Shown here in pieces: positions 1 to 9,707 of a stretch of 64,000 bases of DNA; positions within the stretch are counted from its first letter, which is position 1; every line of letters begins with the position of its first letter. Position numbers and translations under genes: made by a program. Below the pieces are notes generated by a model, which saw nothing but the letters and a program-made list of their open reading frames with translations, was not told the DNA's origin and searched no databases. The DNA is from Chryseobacterium contaminans. GTDB lineage: Bacteria > Bacteroidota > Bacteroidia > Flavobacteriales > Weeksellaceae. The DNA is taken from positions 1 through 64,000 of the forward strand of contig NZ_MAYF01000002.1 in the NCBI RefSeq assembly GCF_001684955.1. The letters are read 5' to 3'.

Positions 1-1185
1 GAAGATGCAGCAACCTTTGCGGCAGAAGCCTTATTAAGATTGATTCAGGATTATCAGATCAATCCTAAAGAAATTTCAAGAATTTATCTGGGTACGGAAA
101 GTGCTGTAGACGCCGCAAAACCAACGGCTTCTTATGCCATGCAGATGGTTGAAAAGGTGCTGGAGGAAGAATTTGGTGAAAGAGTTTTTAAAAACTGTGA
201 TGTAGTAGACATGACCTTTGCCTGTGTAGGCGGGGTAGATGCTTTACATAATGCATTGGACTTTGTAAGAGTAAACCCAGATAAAAAAGCTGTAATTATT
301 GCCAGTGATTATGCTAAATATGAACTGGCTTCGTCAGGAGAATATACTCAGGGTGGCGGAGCTGTAGCATTATTGATTTCTGCAAAGCCAGACCTTCTTG
401 AAATCGAAAACAATTGGGGAGTAGCTACAGAAAGTGTTTTTGATTTCTTTAAACCGAGAAGGCAATATAAAAAAGAAGATCTGAATGGAGCTCCAGAAAT
501 GTATCCTGATAAAATTGAGATTTTTACGGATGAACCTGTTTTTGACGGACAGTATTCCAATCAGTGTTACCAGGACAGAATCAGAGAAGCTTATCAGCAC
601 TATAAAGAAATTACAGGGAAGGAAAAACCTTATGAAGATTGGAGATATATTGTTTTCCATTTACCATATGCTTTCCATGGGAAGAGAGTCTTTACAGAGA
701 TTTATAGTCTGGAAAACGGAATTTCCTATGAAACCCCGGATGAACAAAAAGCAGTTGCTAAATCGGAAAATTATCTGCAACTGATTAATACTACTATTGA
801 GAAGACGCAAAGGGCATCTTCAGAAATAGGGAATATGTATACAGCTTCTATTTTTATGGCTTTCCTTTCCGGGTTGCAGACTTCCTTTAATGAAAATGAA
901 GATCTATCCGGAAAAGAAATCGGATTCTTTGGATATGGCAGTGGCTCTAAATCAAAAGTATTTGCTGGTAAAGTTTCTCCTAATTGGAAAACTGTGGCAG
1001 AAAAATGGAATTTATTTGAGAATCTGAATCATAGAAAGGCTATTGATTTTGAAACTTATGAAAAGCTTCACAGAAAGCAGTTAAATAAGTCTGTAAATCC
1101 GGAATACAGGGGATTTGGTCTTGTTTCTATTGAAACTGAAAACCCTGTTTTAATAGGAGCCAGGTATTATAATTACCAAAAGTAG
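1..1185 (+). CDS. Hydroxymethylglutaryl-CoA synthase family protein (5' truncated by window)
   Basis: The reading frame is open from base 1, so the start lies upstream; 394 residues are visible. The family condenses acetyl-CoA with acetoacetyl-CoA to HMG-CoA, the first committed step of the mevalonate route to isoprenoids, in the cytoplasm. The thiolase-like fold is recognisable: the nucleophilic cysteine is in 'MTFACVGG' (visible residue 75), histidines are in 'VFHLPYAFHG' (about 220 and 226), and the glycine-rich 'FFGYGSGS' lies near the C-terminus. The visible part is close to the usual family length, so little is missing. A hairpin terminator follows directly. HMG-CoA synthase-like enzymes of polyketide pathways share this fold, but no such genes are nearby. 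Confidence 0.9.
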   Translation, partial: EDAATFAAEALLRLIQDYQINPKEISRIYLGTESAVDAAKPTASYAMQMVEKVLEEEFGERVFKNCDVVDMTFACVGGVDALHNALDFVRVNPDKKAVIIASDYAKYELASSGEYTQGGGAVALLISAKPDLLEIENNWGVATESVFDFFKPRRQYKKEDLNGAPEMYPDKIEIFTDEPVFDGQYSNQCYQDRIREAYQHYKEITGKEKPYEDWRYIVFHLPYAFHGKRVFTEIYSLENGISYETPDEQKAVAKSENYLQLINTTIEKTQRASSEIGNMYTASIFMAFLSGLQTSFNENEDLSGKEIGFFGYGSGSKSKVFAGKVSPNWKTVAEKWNLFENLNHRKAIDFETYEKLHRKQLNKSVNPEYRGFGLVSIETENPVLIGARYYNYQK

Positions 1186-1203
1186 ACTAACAGATAAATA
1201 TCA

Positions 1204-1236
1204 TAAAGCATTTCAATTTTTGGAATGCTTTTTTAT
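1204..1236 (+). terminator. Rho-independent terminator after HMG-CoA synthase
   Basis: An inverted repeat (aaagcatt ... aatgcttt, one further imperfect pair) with a short AT loop is followed by a T-run, starting 19 bases after the stop codon. Confidence 0.7.
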
Positions 1237-1868
1237 TTATGATATCCTTACTTGAGGAATCATAACAAAATATTAACTGATTGTATGATATCTGCTCTAT
1301 CTATTCCTTGTGATTAATTTAATTTCAAAAAAGGAAAGAACGTAATTTTTTTGTGAAAAGTATAATGTAAATATCAAAAATAAGATTAAGAAATAGTTTA
1401 AAAAGTTTATGGGTTAAGACTTCTTTTTAATTAATATATATTAAGGTATTTTTAATTTTATTTTTACAGTAATTGCCTTTTTAAGCAGTATTCCTGACTT
1501 TTATCAGGTCTTTTTTTATATTAATTCACTAAAAAACACTAATTTTTTTGCTCTTTTTACTTAAAAAATGGATCATATTTGTTTTATTTTTTTCACTTAT
1601 ATAAATATTTAATGTTTATTTTTTTCACTTATTTTTTAAAATTAATGTACATTAATTTTTATTTTGCTTTTCGTTAAAATTCCTTTAATATTTAAAATGC
1701 TTTGGTATTCTCTAAAATTTCAAATATAATTGAAGTTTTTTTTTATCATTTTTTAGAGTTATTTAAGAATAATCCTTTTGTGTAGGGCTGTTTTGAGGTT
1801 TTAATAAATTGATGGTATTAATATTTATTAACATATTTGTCCCCTTGAATATATTAAAATCTGTTAAT
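1237..1868. other. Very AT-rich intergenic region upstream of SusC 1
   Basis: About 630 bases with long A and T runs and no credible reading frame. It must hold the promoter of the following SusC/SusD pair, but I found no exact TAnnTTTG box and no clear operator. Several 'tttttcactta'-like stretches recur at about 1588-1633 (tttttttcacttat twice), which may be low-complexity drift rather than a site. Confidence 0.5.
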
Positions 1869-4670
1869 ATGAATGTGAAGTTACATGTATTAAGTGCTGG
1901 AGCTTTGTTTTTTTTAGGACAAGCTGCCTATGCACAAAAATCTAAGAATGATTCTATTCTGAAGGAGAATAAGATCGATGAGGTAATCGTTACTGGATAT
2001 CAGAAGAAAAAAGCAGATGAAATTACCCAGGCTCAGGCCGTTGTAAGTGGAGATGCTATCAGAAGAAACTCTCCTACAACATCTATCGGAAACTCTTTAC
2101 AAGGTAGAGCTTCAGGGGTATATGTACAAAGTGCTACCGGACAACCAGGGTCTACTGCTACAATTATGGTAAGAGGAGTTGCGGGTGTTGGTGGTTCTTC
2201 TGAACCTACTTATGTAGTAAATGGTATGTACATGACTGCTAAACAGTTCAGTGCAATCAACCCTGCAGACGTAGAATCAATTTCTGTTCTTAAGGATGCT
2301 GCAGCTACGGCTCAGTATGGTGCGAGAGGAGCAAATGGGGTAGTTGTAGTAACAACTAAAGCCGGAAAAGTAGGAAAAACTCATTATTCATTTGAAAGTA
2401 AGTTTGGTTTTAGTGAAAAGCTGAAGGATAAGAACTTTAAAATGATGAATTCTAGAGAGCTAATGAACTATCAGAATGAGTTAGGTTACCTAGGTGTAGC
2501 GCCAAGATCTCAGGATGAAATTAATGCTCTTGCAGTTTATGATCACAACTGGCAAAAAGACCTTTTGAGACCTTCAAGTATTCAGTCTTATTTGTTCAGC
2601 GCACAGGGAGGTTCCAGAGAAAGCACATTCTACTATTCATTAGGATATGATGCTGATAATGGTATTCTTAGAGATGTAGACGGACTTAAAAGATATACAG
2701 GTAACTTCGGGTTTACTAATAAGTTAAGTGAGAAGTTAAATGTTGGAGTTAATGTTGGAATTCAGTATCAGGTTACAGAAAACTTCAGAGACAGAAACAA
2801 CACACAGAACCCATTCGCAGCAATGTATAAATATGCTCCTTACGAGCCAATTTATAACCCAGATGGTAGCTACAACCAAAAAATGAGAGCGGGTTCAAAC
2901 ACTGTAGAGCAGATCCGTAATAACAGATCAGAAGATCAGAGATTAAGAGTTCCGGTAACTTTATTCGGAGAATATAAGATCACAGATGGATTGAAATTTA
3001 AAACGAATTTCAACGGACTTTACGATTGGTACATGAATACCACTTGGATGAAAAAGGGATCTAACCTGGATTTAACGACCAACAAAGTTCCTACAGGTTC
3101 ATTAGCGAAAAACTCATTCTATGGATTTAACTATACATGGAACAACTCATTAAATTATAAAAAATCATTCGGAAAACATAATTTCGATTTCTTAGGATTT
3201 ATTGAGTATAACGATAACTTCACGGAAACAGTGAATGCAAGTGCTTATGGATTAAAATCTACAACACTTAGCGTTCCATCTATCACGACTCCTTCAGACA
3301 GAAATACATTTACCGGAACTAAAATCAGAAATACCCTTTTCAGTTTAGCTGGTATGGTAAATTATGATTATGAAGGTAAATATTTAGCAACTGCATCATT
3401 AAGAAGAGATGCTTCTTCAAGATTTGGAGCTAATAACAAGAGCGGGATCTTCTGGTCAGCAAGTGCTGCTTGGAACATTGCGAAAGAAGACTTCATGAAA
3501 GGTGGTTTCATCAACGACTTGAAATTGAGAGCTTCTTATGGTACAACCGGAAATGACGGTTCATTATCTGATTATTACAACGTTGCGAATGTTGGTTTCG
3601 ATTTATACGGAAATAACGCAGCTTTATTCCCTGGAACTTATAACAACACTGAAAAAGTTTACATCGTTGGTAACCAGAATCTGAAATGGGAATCTAATGC
3701 GGTAACTAACGCAGGGGTTGACTTTGTAATGTGGAAGAGAAGAATCCGTGGTTCCGTAGAAGTTTACCAAAACAAGAGAAAAGATTTCGTACAGTTAGTA
3801 CCATTAGATAAGCAGGAAGGTTCATATTACCAATATATCAATGCTGGTGATATGACTCAGAAAGGTCTTGAAGCTGAATTAAGCGTAGACGTGATGAGAA
3901 AGAAAGATTTCCAATGGACTGTACGTGCTAACATCTCTTTCCAGAAATCAACTCTTGATAAGCTTGCAGAAGGGCAAACTGAAAGAAATCTTGGATATAC
4001 TTACCTTAAAGTAGGTGAATCTCCATACGCATTCTATAGCGTTAGATTTGCAGGAGTAAATCCGGAAAATGGAAATGCTCAATATTACGATAAAGCAGGA
4101 AATATTACAGAAAAATACAGTGCTTCTGATGCTGTTCCACTTACAGACAAATCTCCTTTCCCAACAAGCTTCGGAGGTTTCGGAACTACACTTCAATATA
4201 AAGGATTCGACTTCAGTGCAGACTTTACATTCAAGTTAGGAGGTTATACTTATAACAACATGTATTTACTTGCTGTTGACCCAACTCAGGCTAAAGCAGG
4301 AAGAAACATGGCTCAGGCAGCTGCTAATATGTGGAGAAATCCGGGTGATACAGGAGTATTCCAAAGAGTAGACTCTAACGGTATGCGTGATTCTGATCAG
4401 TGGATTGAAAAATCAGACTATTTAAGATTAAGATCCCTTACATTAGGATATACTTTTGATAAATCATTGCTTGGAGAAGATGCACCAATTAATAAACTAA
4501 GATTGTTTGTACAAGGGCAGAACTTATTTACAGTAACAAGTTTCCACGGAGAACCTGAAATTTCTGTAGGATCTGCTGAATCTGCGTCATTATTTGTTCC
4601 AGGATCATTTAACCTTTATACTTATCCTGCTGTAAGAACGATCATGGTAGGAATGCAATTAGAATTTTAA
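1869..4670 (+). CDS. SusC/RagA-like TonB-dependent outer-membrane receptor
   Basis: A 933-residue receptor that, with the SusD-like lipoprotein downstream, would import oligomeric nutrients across the outer membrane using TonB energy. The start at 1869 gives a clean signal peptide ending 'GQAAYAQ'; an upstream in-frame ATG at 1809 would put 20 residues in front of it and is less likely. Just after the signal peptide comes 'IDEVIVTGYQ', the usual entry into the plug domain. The plug carries 'SLQGRASGVYVQ' and 'LKDAAATAQYGARGANGVV', followed by a 22-strand type barrel ending in an aromatic residue ('MQLEF'). The CarboxypepD_reg-like N-terminal domain common in SusC proteins is absent, so this is a short form. 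The substrate cannot be told; no glycoside hydrolase or protease is adjacent. Confidence 0.92.
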   Translation: MNVKLHVLSAGALFFLGQAAYAQKSKNDSILKENKIDEVIVTGYQKKKADEITQAQAVVSGDAIRRNSPTTSIGNSLQGRASGVYVQSATGQPGSTATIMVRGVAGVGGSSEPTYVVNGMYMTAKQFSAINPADVESISVLKDAAATAQYGARGANGVVVVTTKAGKVGKTHYSFESKFGFSEKLKDKNFKMMNSRELMNYQNELGYLGVAPRSQDEINALAVYDHNWQKDLLRPSSIQSYLFSAQGGSRESTFYYSLGYDADNGILRDVDGLKRYTGNFGFTNKLSEKLNVGVNVGIQYQVTENFRDRNNTQNPFAAMYKYAPYEPIYNPDGSYNQKMRAGSNTVEQIRNNRSEDQRLRVPVTLFGEYKITDGLKFKTNFNGLYDWYMNTTWMKKGSNLDLTTNKVPTGSLAKNSFYGFNYTWNNSLNYKKSFGKHNFDFLGFIEYNDNFTETVNASAYGLKSTTLSVPSITTPSDRNTFTGTKIRNTLFSLAGMVNYDYEGKYLATASLRRDASSRFGANNKSGIFWSASAAWNIAKEDFMKGGFINDLKLRASYGTTGNDGSLSDYYNVANVGFDLYGNNAALFPGTYNNTEKVYIVGNQNLKWESNAVTNAGVDFVMWKRRIRGSVEVYQNKRKDFVQLVPLDKQEGSYYQYINAGDMTQKGLEAELSVDVMRKKDFQWTVRANISFQKSTLDKLAEGQTERNLGYTYLKVGESPYAFYSVRFAGVNPENGNAQYYDKAGNITEKYSASDAVPLTDKSPFPTSFGGFGTTLQYKGFDFSADFTFKLGGYTYNNMYLLAVDPTQAKAGRNMAQAAANMWRNPGDTGVFQRVDSNGMRDSDQWIEKSDYLRLRSLTLGYTFDKSLLGEDAPINKLRLFVQGQNLFTVTSFHGEPEISVGSAESASLFVPGSFNLYTYPAVRTIMVGMQLEF

Positions 4671-4684
4671 TATTGAATAGCTTT

Positions 4685-6151
4685 ATGAAAAAGAATATAA
4701 TAACAATAAGTTTAGCTGCGTTGACCGTTTTTGTATCGTTAACGTCTTGCGAAAGAAATTTGGATCAGATTTCATCAGTGAATGAGGCAGAAGAGCAGGC
4801 GATGACCAGACCTGAATCATTCAGACAGGCTTTAGATGGAGCTTATACTGCATTTAAAGGAACAGGTTATTACACTAGTGATGCAGGTAACCAACTTATT
4901 ATGGGTGACCTTACTACAGATAACCTTATTATTTCAGATGCAGGAAGAAACTCTAATGCTTCAGCTTCCAACTTTGAATTCTCTTCAGATAATTCACAGA
5001 CTACAGGGTTGTTCAGTGCAGCATATGCGGTAGTAAGCAGAGCTAATTTCGTTTTATCTTATTTAAATAACGGAGTATTAACAGGTGCTCAGAAAGATAA
5101 TATAGAAGCAGAAGCCAGAGCGATCAGAGCAGCGGCTCACTTTGATATCTTAAGAGCTTATTCTGTAATTCCTACGCAGAATTCAACAGCAGAACACCAA
5201 TATGGAATTTATTATTCTGAATCTTTTAATCCTTTAAATAATAATTCATCCAGAAGCTTATCTGTAGATGAGTCATATAAAAAAGTAATTAATGACCTTT
5301 TATTTGCTGCTGATAAAATTACTCAGAATGATGCTGATAAAGGAAGATTCAGCAAAGCTGCTGTATACGGATTATTATCAAGAGTATACCTTTATAAAGG
5401 AGAGTATGCCAATACTGTAAAATACGGTCAATTAGCTTTAGGACTTTCACCAAGTGTTACAACATTGGATAACTTCAATAGAATCTGGAAAGAAAATGAA
5501 GGATTGGCTAAAATTACCGATGGAGTTTTATTCCAGATTTCAAATGCTGCACCTGAGCGTAATACAGTAGGGGTTGCTTACAACCAGCTAATTGATGGTC
5601 AGTACAGATCAGAATTTGTTGCAGATTATGCTTTCTTCAACATGTTTGCTAATAATGACGTAAGAAAAACGTCTTACTTTACTACTGCTTTGTACAACAA
5701 AAAGATGTACAACCACATTACAAAATATGCAGGTAACGGTGGACCGGTTAACATCGTTCCGATTAAATATCTGAGAACTGCTGAAGTATTACTTAACGTA
5801 GCAGAAGCTTCTTACAGATCAGGAGACGAGGGAACAGCTCTTACTTTACTAAACCAGTTGAGAAAAGAAAGATATACTTCATTCACTCCTGGAGCAGAAG
5901 CAGGAACAGCTCTTTTAGATGCTATCCTGAAAGAAAGAAGACTAGAGCTTGCTTTTGAAAATGACAGATGGTATACCTTGAAAAGACTTGGTCTTCCTGT
6001 TCAGAGATCAGGGAAAGGAGATATTGCTGATGGTAGCGGATCAAAAGCGCTTACTCAGACTTTAGCTGCAGATAGCTACTTATGGCAATGGCCAATTCCT
6101 ATCAATGCTATTCAGGCTAACCCGAATATTAAGCAGAATGATAAATATTAA
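4685..6151 (+). CDS. SusD/RagB-like nutrient-binding outer-membrane lipoprotein
   Basis: A 488-residue surface lipoprotein that caps the SusC barrel and binds its ligand. ATG 4685 is chosen over a TTG 12 bases upstream because it starts a standard lipoprotein signal peptide with lipobox 'LTSC' (Cys22). Family marks are the N-terminal TPR-like helices ('ADKGRFSKAAVYGLLSRVYL'), 'LRTAEVLLNVAEA', 'ILKERRLELAFENDRW' and the C-terminal 'PIPINAIQANPNIKQN'. It starts 14 bases after the SusC stop, so the two form one operon, closed by a strong terminator. Confidence 0.92.
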   Translation: MKKNIITISLAALTVFVSLTSCERNLDQISSVNEAEEQAMTRPESFRQALDGAYTAFKGTGYYTSDAGNQLIMGDLTTDNLIISDAGRNSNASASNFEFSSDNSQTTGLFSAAYAVVSRANFVLSYLNNGVLTGAQKDNIEAEARAIRAAAHFDILRAYSVIPTQNSTAEHQYGIYYSESFNPLNNNSSRSLSVDESYKKVINDLLFAADKITQNDADKGRFSKAAVYGLLSRVYLYKGEYANTVKYGQLALGLSPSVTTLDNFNRIWKENEGLAKITDGVLFQISNAAPERNTVGVAYNQLIDGQYRSEFVADYAFFNMFANNDVRKTSYFTTALYNKKMYNHITKYAGNGGPVNIVPIKYLRTAEVLLNVAEASYRSGDEGTALTLLNQLRKERYTSFTPGAEAGTALLDAILKERRLELAFENDRWYTLKRLGLPVQRSGKGDIADGSGSKALTQTLAADSYLWQWPIPINAIQANPNIKQNDKY

Positions 6152-6176
6152 GAATTAATTTTTTAATATAAATAAG

Positions 6177-6207
6177 AAGAGCTCCATGAATATGGGGCTC
6201 TTTTTTT
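6177..6207 (+). terminator. Terminator of the first SusC/SusD operon
   Basis: An 11-bp stem (aagagctccat / atggggctctt, one G-U pair), a 4-base loop and a run of seven Ts begin 25 bases after the SusD stop. Confidence 0.85.
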
Positions 6208-6251
6208 ATTGTGATGATAGGTCTCCAGGAACATGTATCTAGTATTTAACA

Positions 6252-7178
6252 TTACTCCCGTACAACCATCCTGTTCTGATAACTCTTCGGGGTGATACCT
6301 TCCAGTTGTTTAAAGACTCTGGTAAAATAATTGGTGTCTGAAAATCCGGTCTGGTAAGCTGTTTCTTTAATGCTGTTCTGAGTAGCCAACAACTCCTTAG
6401 CCTTATTGATTCTTTCCTGCAGGATAAAGTCATTAGGAGAAGTTCCCAGCTCATCTTTGAACATTTTAAAAAAGTTCGATTTACTTACATAAGCAAGTTT
6501 GGCAATACTTTCAATAGACAGTTTCTGATGCAGGTTTCTTTTAATATAATCTACAGCAAATCCAATTCTCGATTTATTCTTTACAATATTTCTTTCCACC
6601 ATGCTTCTGGCCTGTGTCTGCATAAGCCGTATCAGAAGTTCTTTCAAAGCGAAATCAGCCATAATATCCTTTTGGGAATTATCATCCATGGCTATTCTCA
6701 TAATATTGTTGGTGGCAGAAGCCAATGCCTGATTGTTAAATAGAAAATATTCATCCAACTGAATATTCCATTGGGAGGCTTCATCTACCTTTGGGAGGTG
6801 ATAATTTAAATAATTAAGGGAATTCTCTATAAAATCCGGGTTTAAACTTAAAGAAATACATTGCGTAGGAGTTTCATCAGCCTCTGGAAAATCGATTACC
6901 ATAGTTTCTCCGGGAGCAACAAGAATACTTTCTCCAGGAAAGTAATCAAAATAACTGGTTTTTTTATCCAGTTTCATATGTTTCTTCCCTCTTAGCATGG
7001 CTGTAAATGCAATGTTTTCAAAATGAAGTTTCACTCCGAAAGCAGTTTTATGTGTTTCGTAGATACTGAACTCACAATTGTTTAGATTGAACTTTGTCTG
7101 GTTTTCAACAAGACTCAATAGCTGGTTTTCCTTATGTAATTCAGGAGTATTTAATAAAATCTTACTATTGTTATTCAT
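6252..7178 (-). CDS. AraC family transcriptional regulator
   Basis: A 308-residue regulator with an N-terminal cupin-like sensing half (AraC_N type) and a C-terminal double helix-turn-helix. The latter runs from about residue 205 to the end ('LSIESIAKLAYVSKSNFFKM' and 'IKETAYQTGFSDTNYFTRVF', closing 'GITPKSYQNRM'). ATG 7178 is preferred to an upstream GTG at 7202: a TAnnTTTG promoter box at 7208-7215 would leave only a few bases before the GTG. The gene is divergent from the aldehyde dehydrogenase, 181 bases apart, so it probably controls that gene, perhaps in response to an alcohol or aldehyde. The effector is not visible from sequence. Confidence 0.9.
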   Translation of the reverse strand: MNNNSKILLNTPELHKENQLLSLVENQTKFNLNNCEFSIYETHKTAFGVKLHFENIAFTAMLRGKKHMKLDKKTSYFDYFPGESILVAPGETMVIDFPEADETPTQCISLSLNPDFIENSLNYLNYHLPKVDEASQWNIQLDEYFLFNNQALASATNNIMRIAMDDNSQKDIMADFALKELLIRLMQTQARSMVERNIVKNKSRIGFAVDYIKRNLHQKLSIESIAKLAYVSKSNFFKMFKDELGTSPNDFILQERINKAKELLATQNSIKETAYQTGFSDTNYFTRVFKQLEGITPKSYQNRMVVRE

Positions 7179-7207
7179 TTCTAAATATTTTGATGAAGGC
7201 ACTAACT

Positions 7208-7215
7208 CAAATATA
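7208..7215 (-). promoter_or_regulatory. -7 promoter box of the AraC regulator
   Basis: On the minus strand the bases read TATATTTG, matching the Bacteroidota -7 consensus TAnnTTTG, about 30 bases before the chosen ATG. No convincing -33 element was seen. Confidence 0.5.
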
Positions 7216-7359
7216 TAAAATTTGCTCCAACGTTGCTGTTAAGAAAATAATAAAATTGATTTATGTACTATTCTGCACTTTTTTTATACGATTGTGCTAT
7301 AGGTTTTTCATGCATCCGTGTAATTTGGTAGTATCTAAAAAATTAAAATAAATACTGAT

Positions 7360-8889
7360 ATGAGCACTCTTACAGAACCAAGATCAGCAACGCTTTTACA
7401 GCGCCCTGAGTTCAAAAGCAGATATGATAATTATATTGATGGGAAATTTACACCACCCGTTAAAGGACAATATTTTGATGTAGTGTCACCTGTTGATGGA
7501 AAGAACTTTACTCAGGTGGCTCATTCCTCAAAAGAAGATCTGGAACTTGCCGTAGATGCAGCAGAAAAAGCATTTCAGACATGGAAGCATACCTCAGCTA
7601 CAGAAAGAAGTATCATTCTTAATAAAATTGCAGACAGGATAGAACAGAATTTAGAATATCTGGCGACTGTAGAAACTATTGATAACGGAAAAGCGGTTAG
7701 AGAAACATTAGCGGCTGACCTTCCATTGGCAATTGATCATTTCAGGTATTTTGCATCCGTTATCCGTGCAGAAGAAGGATCCCACAACGAACTGGATAAA
7801 GATACCGTTTCCCTGATTGTTCACGAACCTCTTGGAGTAGTAGCACAGATTATTCCATGGAACTTTCCGATCCTGATGGCAACCTGGAAGCTGGCTCCGG
7901 CATTAGCAGCCGGAAATTGCGTAGTTTTAAAACCAGCAGAGAGTACTCCTGTCTCTATCATGATTTTAATGGAGCTGATCGGGGATCTTTTACCGGCAGG
8001 AGTAATTAACATTGTCAATGGTTTCGGTGCAGAATTGGGAAGAGCTTTGGTGACCAATCCTAAAGTATCCAAAGCAGCGTTCACAGGATCTACAGCTACG
8101 GGACGTATGGTGATGCAGTATGCTACGGAAAATATAATTCCTGTAACATTGGAATTAGGCGGTAAATCACCTAACGTTTTCTTTAATTCTGTAATGGATG
8201 CTGATGATGAATTTTTGGATAAAGCTATTGAAGGTGCTGTTCTTTTTGCGCTTAACCAGGGAGAGATTTGTACATGCCCATCAAGACTGTTGGTTCAGGA
8301 AGGAATCGCAGATGCTTTCATCGAAAGAGTGATTGAAAGGGTAAAAGCCATTAAAGTAGGAAATCCTTTGGATAAAACCGTGATGATGGGAGCACAGGCT
8401 TCCAAAATTCAAAAAGAAAAAATTCTTTCCTATATCCAATTGGGAATAGACGAGGGTGCTGAAGTGTTGGTAGGCGGCGATGTCAATCACCTTGGAGAAG
8501 ACTTGGAAGACGGATTCTATATTCAACCTACAATCTTCAAAGGAAATAATAAAATGAGAATTTTCCAGGAAGAAATCTTCGGTCCCGTATTAGCGTTTAC
8601 CACCTTTAAAGATGAAGAAGATGCTGTAAAAATCGCTAATGATACAATCTATGGTTTGGGAGCTGGAGTGTGGACAAGGGACGCTCATCAGCTATATAAT
8701 ATTCCACGTCAGATTGAGGCAGGAAGAGTTTGGGTTAACCAATATCATTCGTATCCGGCAGGAGCTCCTTTTGGAGGGTACAAACAATCCGGGATCGGAA
8801 GGGAGAATCATAAAATGATGCTGGATCATTATCGCCAGACGAAAAATATGCTGATCTCCTATAATAAGAATAAGTTAGGTTTCTTTTAA
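7360..8889 (+). CDS. exaC: NAD-dependent aldehyde dehydrogenase, ExaC/AcoD type (acetaldehyde oxidation)
   Basis: A 509-residue cytoplasmic enzyme expected to oxidise acetaldehyde or similar short aldehydes to acids with NAD. The ALDH core is complete: '[20 protein letters not shown]' (cofactor fold), 'FTGSTATGR', the general-base Glu265 in 'TLELGGK', the nucleophile Cys304 in 'GEICTCPSR', and '[10 protein letters not shown]'. The CTCPSR context and the closing 'YNKNKLGFF' are typical of the ExaC/AldB branch. A divergent AraC regulator and a downstream DUF779 gene are the usual companions of this branch. The exact substrate is inferred, not shown. Confidence 0.9.
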   Translation: MSTLTEPRSATLLQRPEFKSRYDNYIDGKFTPPVKGQYFDVVSPVDGKNFTQVAHSSKEDLELAVDAAEKAFQTWKHTSATERSIILNKIADRIEQNLEYLATVETIDNGKAVRETLAADLPLAIDHFRYFASVIRAEEGSHNELDKDTVSLIVHEPLGVVAQIIPWNFPILMATWKLAPALAAGNCVVLKPAESTPVSIMILMELIGDLLPAGVINIVNGFGAELGRALVTNPKVSKAAFTGSTATGRMVMQYATENIIPVTLELGGKSPNVFFNSVMDADDEFLDKAIEGAVLFALNQGEICTCPSRLLVQEGIADAFIERVIERVKAIKVGNPLDKTVMMGAQASKIQKEKILSYIQLGIDEGAEVLVGGDVNHLGEDLEDGFYIQPTIFKGNNKMRIFQEEIFGPVLAFTTFKDEEDAVKIANDTIYGLGAGVWTRDAHQLYNIPRQIEAGRVWVNQYHSYPAGAPFGGYKQSGIGRENHKMMLDHYRQTKNMLISYNKNKLGFF

Positions 8890-8900
8890 TATTATGTAGG

Positions 8901-9025
8901 ACGTGCCCGATTGCCTTGGCTTTTCCCAGGGCAAACGGTCGGGCTATGCAGGGCTTCACTTCGTTTCGGTGCTCCATTTCATTTTGCACCGGCTCGTTCC
9001 TCGCCGCCCTTACTATCCCTCACGC
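8901..9025. repeat. GC-rich palindromic intergenic repeat element
   Basis: This segment is far richer in G+C than its surroundings (33 of 60 bases in 8941-9000) and has no coding potential. It contains an imperfect hairpin at about 8906-8943 (CCCGATTGCCTTGG facing CCAGGGCAAACGGTCGGG) and a second at about 8968-8991 (CGGTGC ... GCACCG), and ends 'tactatccctcacgc'. I recall dispersed intergenic elements of this kind in Flavobacteriia genomes. Only one copy is in this window, so its repeat status rests on general knowledge. Confidence 0.55.
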
Positions 9026-9052
9026 AAAAAAGAAATCATTTACAATAATTAA

Positions 9053-9136
9053 AATAAATGGGGAATCCCAAATTTGCTAAAAGATGAAGGCGCTTCAATG
9101 ACAGAATCACAGGCTCAATTTAAACATGATGTATGA
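9053..9136 (+). pseudogene. Possible remnant of a short coding sequence
   Basis: A 27-codon open stretch ending in TGA at 9134 reads 'NKWGIPNLLKDEGAS' followed by 'MTESQAQFKHDV'. The composition looks protein-like but there is no good start, and it lies between the GC-rich repeat and a perfect terminator hairpin. It may be the tail of a decayed gene, or chance. I recognise no family. Confidence 0.2.
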
Positions 9137-9140
9137 GCAG

Positions 9141-9170
9141 GTCCGGCAAATCATATTTGCCGGACTTTTT
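9141..9170 (+). terminator. Strong rho-independent terminator
   Basis: A perfect 10-bp stem (GTCCGGCAAA / TTTGCCGGAC) with a 5-base loop is followed by five Ts. It probably ends the aldehyde dehydrogenase transcript and separates it from the DUF779 gene. Confidence 0.85.
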
Positions 9171-9210
9171 AATGAAGAATAATAGCAATTCAATTATAAA
9201 TTAAGAAAAA

Positions 9211-9594
9211 ATGGAAACAAAAATAGCAAGGCTTTCCGCCACAGAAAAAGCGCTTGAAGTCATCCGTGAACTTGAAGAAAAATATGGTGCCCTGATGTTC
9301 TACCAGGCAGGAGGCTGCTGCGAAGGTACCCAGCCACAATGTTTCGAAAAAGGAGGATTCTTCCCAAGAATGAATGATGCGATGATCGGAACCATCAACG
9401 GGCATGAATTCTGGATAGACCGTGATCTTTTTGAATACTGGAAATACTCCCATTTTACTTTGGATATAACGGATGGTTTCGGACCGGGAGGCTTCTCGCT
9501 GGAAACTCCTTTAGGAAAGACATTCAAAGTACAATACAGACTTTTTACCCCTGAAGAATATAAGAACCTCCAGCCGGTAAAACGCAGCGTATAA
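9211..9594 (+). CDS. DUF779 family protein, aldehyde dehydrogenase-associated
   Basis: A 127-residue cytoplasmic protein of the DUF779 family, whose genes usually lie beside ExaC/AldB-type aldehyde dehydrogenases; its biochemical role is not established. Conserved features are 'FYQAGGCCEGTQPQCF' with three cysteines (possible metal or thiol site), 'GTINGHEFWIDRDLFEYWK', and 'DGFGPGGFSLETPLGKTFKV' near the C-terminus. Here a repeat element and a terminator separate it from the dehydrogenase by 321 bases, so it probably has its own promoter, which I could not locate. Confidence 0.85.
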   Translation: METKIARLSATEKALEVIRELEEKYGALMFYQAGGCCEGTQPQCFEKGGFFPRMNDAMIGTINGHEFWIDRDLFEYWKYSHFTLDITDGFGPGGFSLETPLGKTFKVQYRLFTPEEYKNLQPVKRSV

Positions 9595-9707
9595 GCTCTG
9601 AAATTGGGTAAATATATACTATTTTATGTGTGTTATCATTGACTAAGCAGAATCTTCGATTTATGGCGAAGGAAGAATCTCAAGTATAGTTAAATTGATA
9701 TGAATTG

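Noticed and set aside
1237-1868. Replication origin or large regulatory RNA in the AT-rich gap
   Set aside because: No DnaA-box cluster or stable hairpin series is visible; low-complexity AT runs explain the appearance.
8901-9136. Insertion sequence
   Set aside because: No transposase frame and no terminal inverted repeats with target duplication were found; at most a small non-autonomous element.
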